A DNA stretch of 64,000 bases, from NCBI GenBank assembly GCA_018340805.1, contig JACMZG010001911.1, positions 51,797,190 to 51,861,189 of the forward strand, written 5' to 3'. The DNA is from Microvelia longipes (lineage: Eukaryota > Arthropoda > Insecta > Hemiptera > Veliidae). Position numbers and translations under genes: made by a program. Numbering within the stretch: the first letter of the stretch is position 1; each line of letters opens with the position of its first letter. The notes beneath the pieces were generated by a model. It saw only the letters and a program-made list of their open reading frames with translations. It was not told the DNA's origin and did not search any database. Below, piece by piece: positions 62,031 to 64,000 of this stretch.

Positions 62031-62624
62031 AATCAGGAGATGTGAGTATAGAACTCTTTCGATACAAAATTGAAAACCACATCTTGTGGCTTCTCTTTGC
62101 TACTTGTAGACACTAATGATAATCTGTTATGTTTGAAAGCTGGACTTGTCCAATATAAAATGCGGGAGAGACATTATTAATTGTTTTTTATTTAAACAAT
62201 TAATAAAAAATGTATGCTAATATTCATTGATTAAAATTATATAAATAGAGTAATAACACCTGAGCCAGGTGAACTATATAAGTTATTAAAAATGCATTGG
62301 ATGTCTATCTTTTTACACCACTAGCAGCCGCTTCTACTTTAGCTTGATTGATTAAAGTATTAACATACATATTGAGTTCATACCCTGAATAGAAAATAGG
62401 GATGGATATTGAAGAAGGCGCTTTATATTGTGTTAGTCTCAATAAATTAAATTAAAAACTAAATGCTGGTAGCTACTGCAACGCGTTGTAAGTCGATGAA
62501 ACTGGGTCTGACAATTTTGTTAAAGAGCAACTCCAGGAGTATCTTTTAGCGAATTCTAGCGAAAAAAATAGCTTATGAGGTTATATATATATATATATAT
62601 ATATATAATGTGTGTGTGTGTGCG

Positions 62625-62830
62625 CATTTGTATCTATAAGATTTTTGTGCCTCGATGTTTCTATGGGATACGATAACTTTCAAACGCTTTCGCAGATCGA
62701 AATGAAACTTGAAACAAAACTCAAAATGTCCCGAACCCTTTTGTTTATGAAACATGTGTGACGTCTTCAACCAACAATAATGACCCCACCAACATTTCAA
62801 AAAACCACAAACCTTCAAAAAGTGTTTAGA
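62625..62830 (+). repeat. Dispersed repeat segment with TGACGTC motif
   Basis: ATCGAAATGAAACTTGAAAC and GTGTGACGTCTTCAACC followed by AATAATGACC match the order at 58.55 kb, 12.0 kb and 52.67-52.78 kb. The 93-codon minus frame here is not a gene. Confidence 0.6.
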
Positions 62831-62834
62831 TGTA

Positions 62835-63175
62835 CATATAGTTAACATGTACATATAGTTAACAATAATACGAAGTTACATTTTGTTAACAGTATTAGTT
62901 CCGGTGTTATTGATTGACATATAAATTATAATGTAAACAAGTCATGTTTTTTGCAAAAATACATTTGAAAATTCGCTTATTTTGTGGTAGTATGCCACTT
63001 ATAACAACCTGTAATATGACGAACTGATATAGGACAACGACCATATGGTCGCTAAGTGGCCAAAGGGAGCCACTACGCCTCGTAGTGGCTGAGGCGCAAA
63101 GCGCCGAGACTGTGGAGTAGCTGAGGCCGATGGCCACTTGTTCTTACTTTGGCAGTAAACAGCATCAGATTGCAA
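62835..63175 (+). repeat. Dispersed repeat family H, copy 2
   Basis: Same order as copy 1, with a longer GC-rich end at 63042-63140. That end is itself made of small inverted pieces (GGAGCCACTACG and CGTAGTGGCT). It starts with a doubled TGTACATATAGTTAAC. Confidence 0.75.
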
Positions 63176-63640
63176 CACCTTTGCTGAACATAAGTTTCCT
63201 AGTTGTCAGTTTGATGGTCGGTTCATCTTAGGGCAAATTTCTTTCCTTATAGTAATTGCAACATCTTTGATACAATATTACGAGGGACCTACAGAAAGTA
63301 AAGAAATTTCAAATTCGTCTAGCAATGAATACTAAAGAGCTTTCCTCCTTACAAAATAATAGTAGAAAACCGATGCCACTTGATAGAGTTTAAACCCGCT
63401 TGGAATGGGCCCACAACTTGTCGTTGATTAACTACGTCTATATAAAGAGAAATGAATGAATGAATTTTAAGTCTAAAATAGTGACAAAGACAATCAAGTT
63501 AATTAAATTTTAGATCATAGCAATGTTTAATAAATATTCATTTCTTGTTTTCTCCTTGCTTTTTCCTATCTTCAGAAAGAAGAAGGAATTATTACATTGG
63601 TCAAAAACCCAAACACCTACACACCCCAAAATTTTAAAAA
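63176..63640. other. Intergenic sequence, nothing recognised
   Basis: No supportable gene or repeat family. Confidence 0.4.
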
Positions 63641-63645
63641 CATTA

Positions 63646-63655
63646 AAATATATAT

Positions 63656-63721
<66 letters not shown>

Positions 63722-63730
63722 GTGTGTGTA
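63646..63730. repeat. (TA)n microsatellite with short TG tail
   Basis: TA tracts broken by ATAATA slips, ending TATGTGTGTGTA. Confidence 0.94.
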
Positions 63731-63754
63731 TAAACATAAAGATACACATACTAG

Positions 63755-64000
63755 AGGGGGTAGGCCCTCTTAATAGATAAATTGAGATAGATTAATAGAT
63801 TGAGAGGCCTGAAACATGGTTTTGGGGCTCTCAAGGGCTCTGTGTAACGCGAGAGTAAGAGAGGGTTAAGGTTATAATAAATCAATTGTTTTCGGCGTCC
63901 CGCACATTGTCTCTGTCTTGATATATATTTTTAACGTTCAACAAAGTTACTGTAAATTTATAAGCGAAGGTGGTCATGTTAATTTTTTGATATTTCAAAA
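63755..64000 (-). repeat. Dispersed repeat family B, copy 5 (cut by window edge)
   Basis: The reverse complement shows TTTCAGGCCTCTCAAT, the ACAATGTGCGGGACGCC block, TGACCACCTTCG and the start region. The outer end lies beyond position 64000. Confidence 0.85.

Overview
This is an A+T-rich stretch (roughly three quarters A+T by eye) of a metazoan nuclear genome. It carries no convincing host gene. There is no operon structure, no bacterial promoter or ribosome-binding-site layout, and no open frame longer than 344 codons that is not a retrotransposon fragment. A DUF4817-type Tc1/mariner transposase tail, several non-LTR retrotransposon relics and many short inverted-repeat elements point to an invertebrate, plausibly an arthropod such as a hemipteran insect. 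That assignment is inference. An assembly gap of 999 N lies at 10959-11957.

Layout. 1-8.6 kb: an inverted 27-bp minisatellite, a hAT-like element split by a dispersed repeat ('family E'), two copies of foldback family A, a 30-bp tandem array and a (TA)n tract. 8.6-37 kb: five dispersed copies of a ~300-bp repeat ('family B', the fifth at the right edge of the window), a multi-palindrome foldback element at 15.9-16.25 kb, a minisatellite inside another family E copy at 17.3-18 kb, a 56-bp satellite of nine units at 23.0-23.5 kb, a reverse-transcriptase relic at 24.7-24.9 kb, a 41-bp array, and a GC-rich SINE-like insertion at 31.5 kb with a perfect 12-bp target-site duplication. 38.7-46.5 kb: two more foldback elements, a 107-bp tandem array, and a tRNA-derived inverted-pair element ('family D'). 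47.4-51.7 kb: a broken Jockey/CR1-like LINE abutting a ~2.4-kb inverted repeat built from two head-to-head copies of the 3' half of a Tc1/mariner transposon. 52.2-54.5 kb: a nest in which family E is broken by a second family D copy and by a composite hairpin element. 55.9-64 kb: a 39-bp array, two further LINE 3'-end relics, a SINE candidate, paired copies of 'family H', several (TA)n tracts and the edge copy of family B.

The functional reading is a transposon graveyard. Its history includes nested insertion, inverted duplication and repeated hairpin formation. The most unusual signals are the transposase-bearing giant palindrome, the recurrence of a hammerhead-ribozyme-like core (CUGANGA, stem II, GAAA) in several unrelated inverted-repeat elements, and a short GC-rich foldback that repeats a B-box-like motif in both orientations. 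Family letters are labels made here, not database names.
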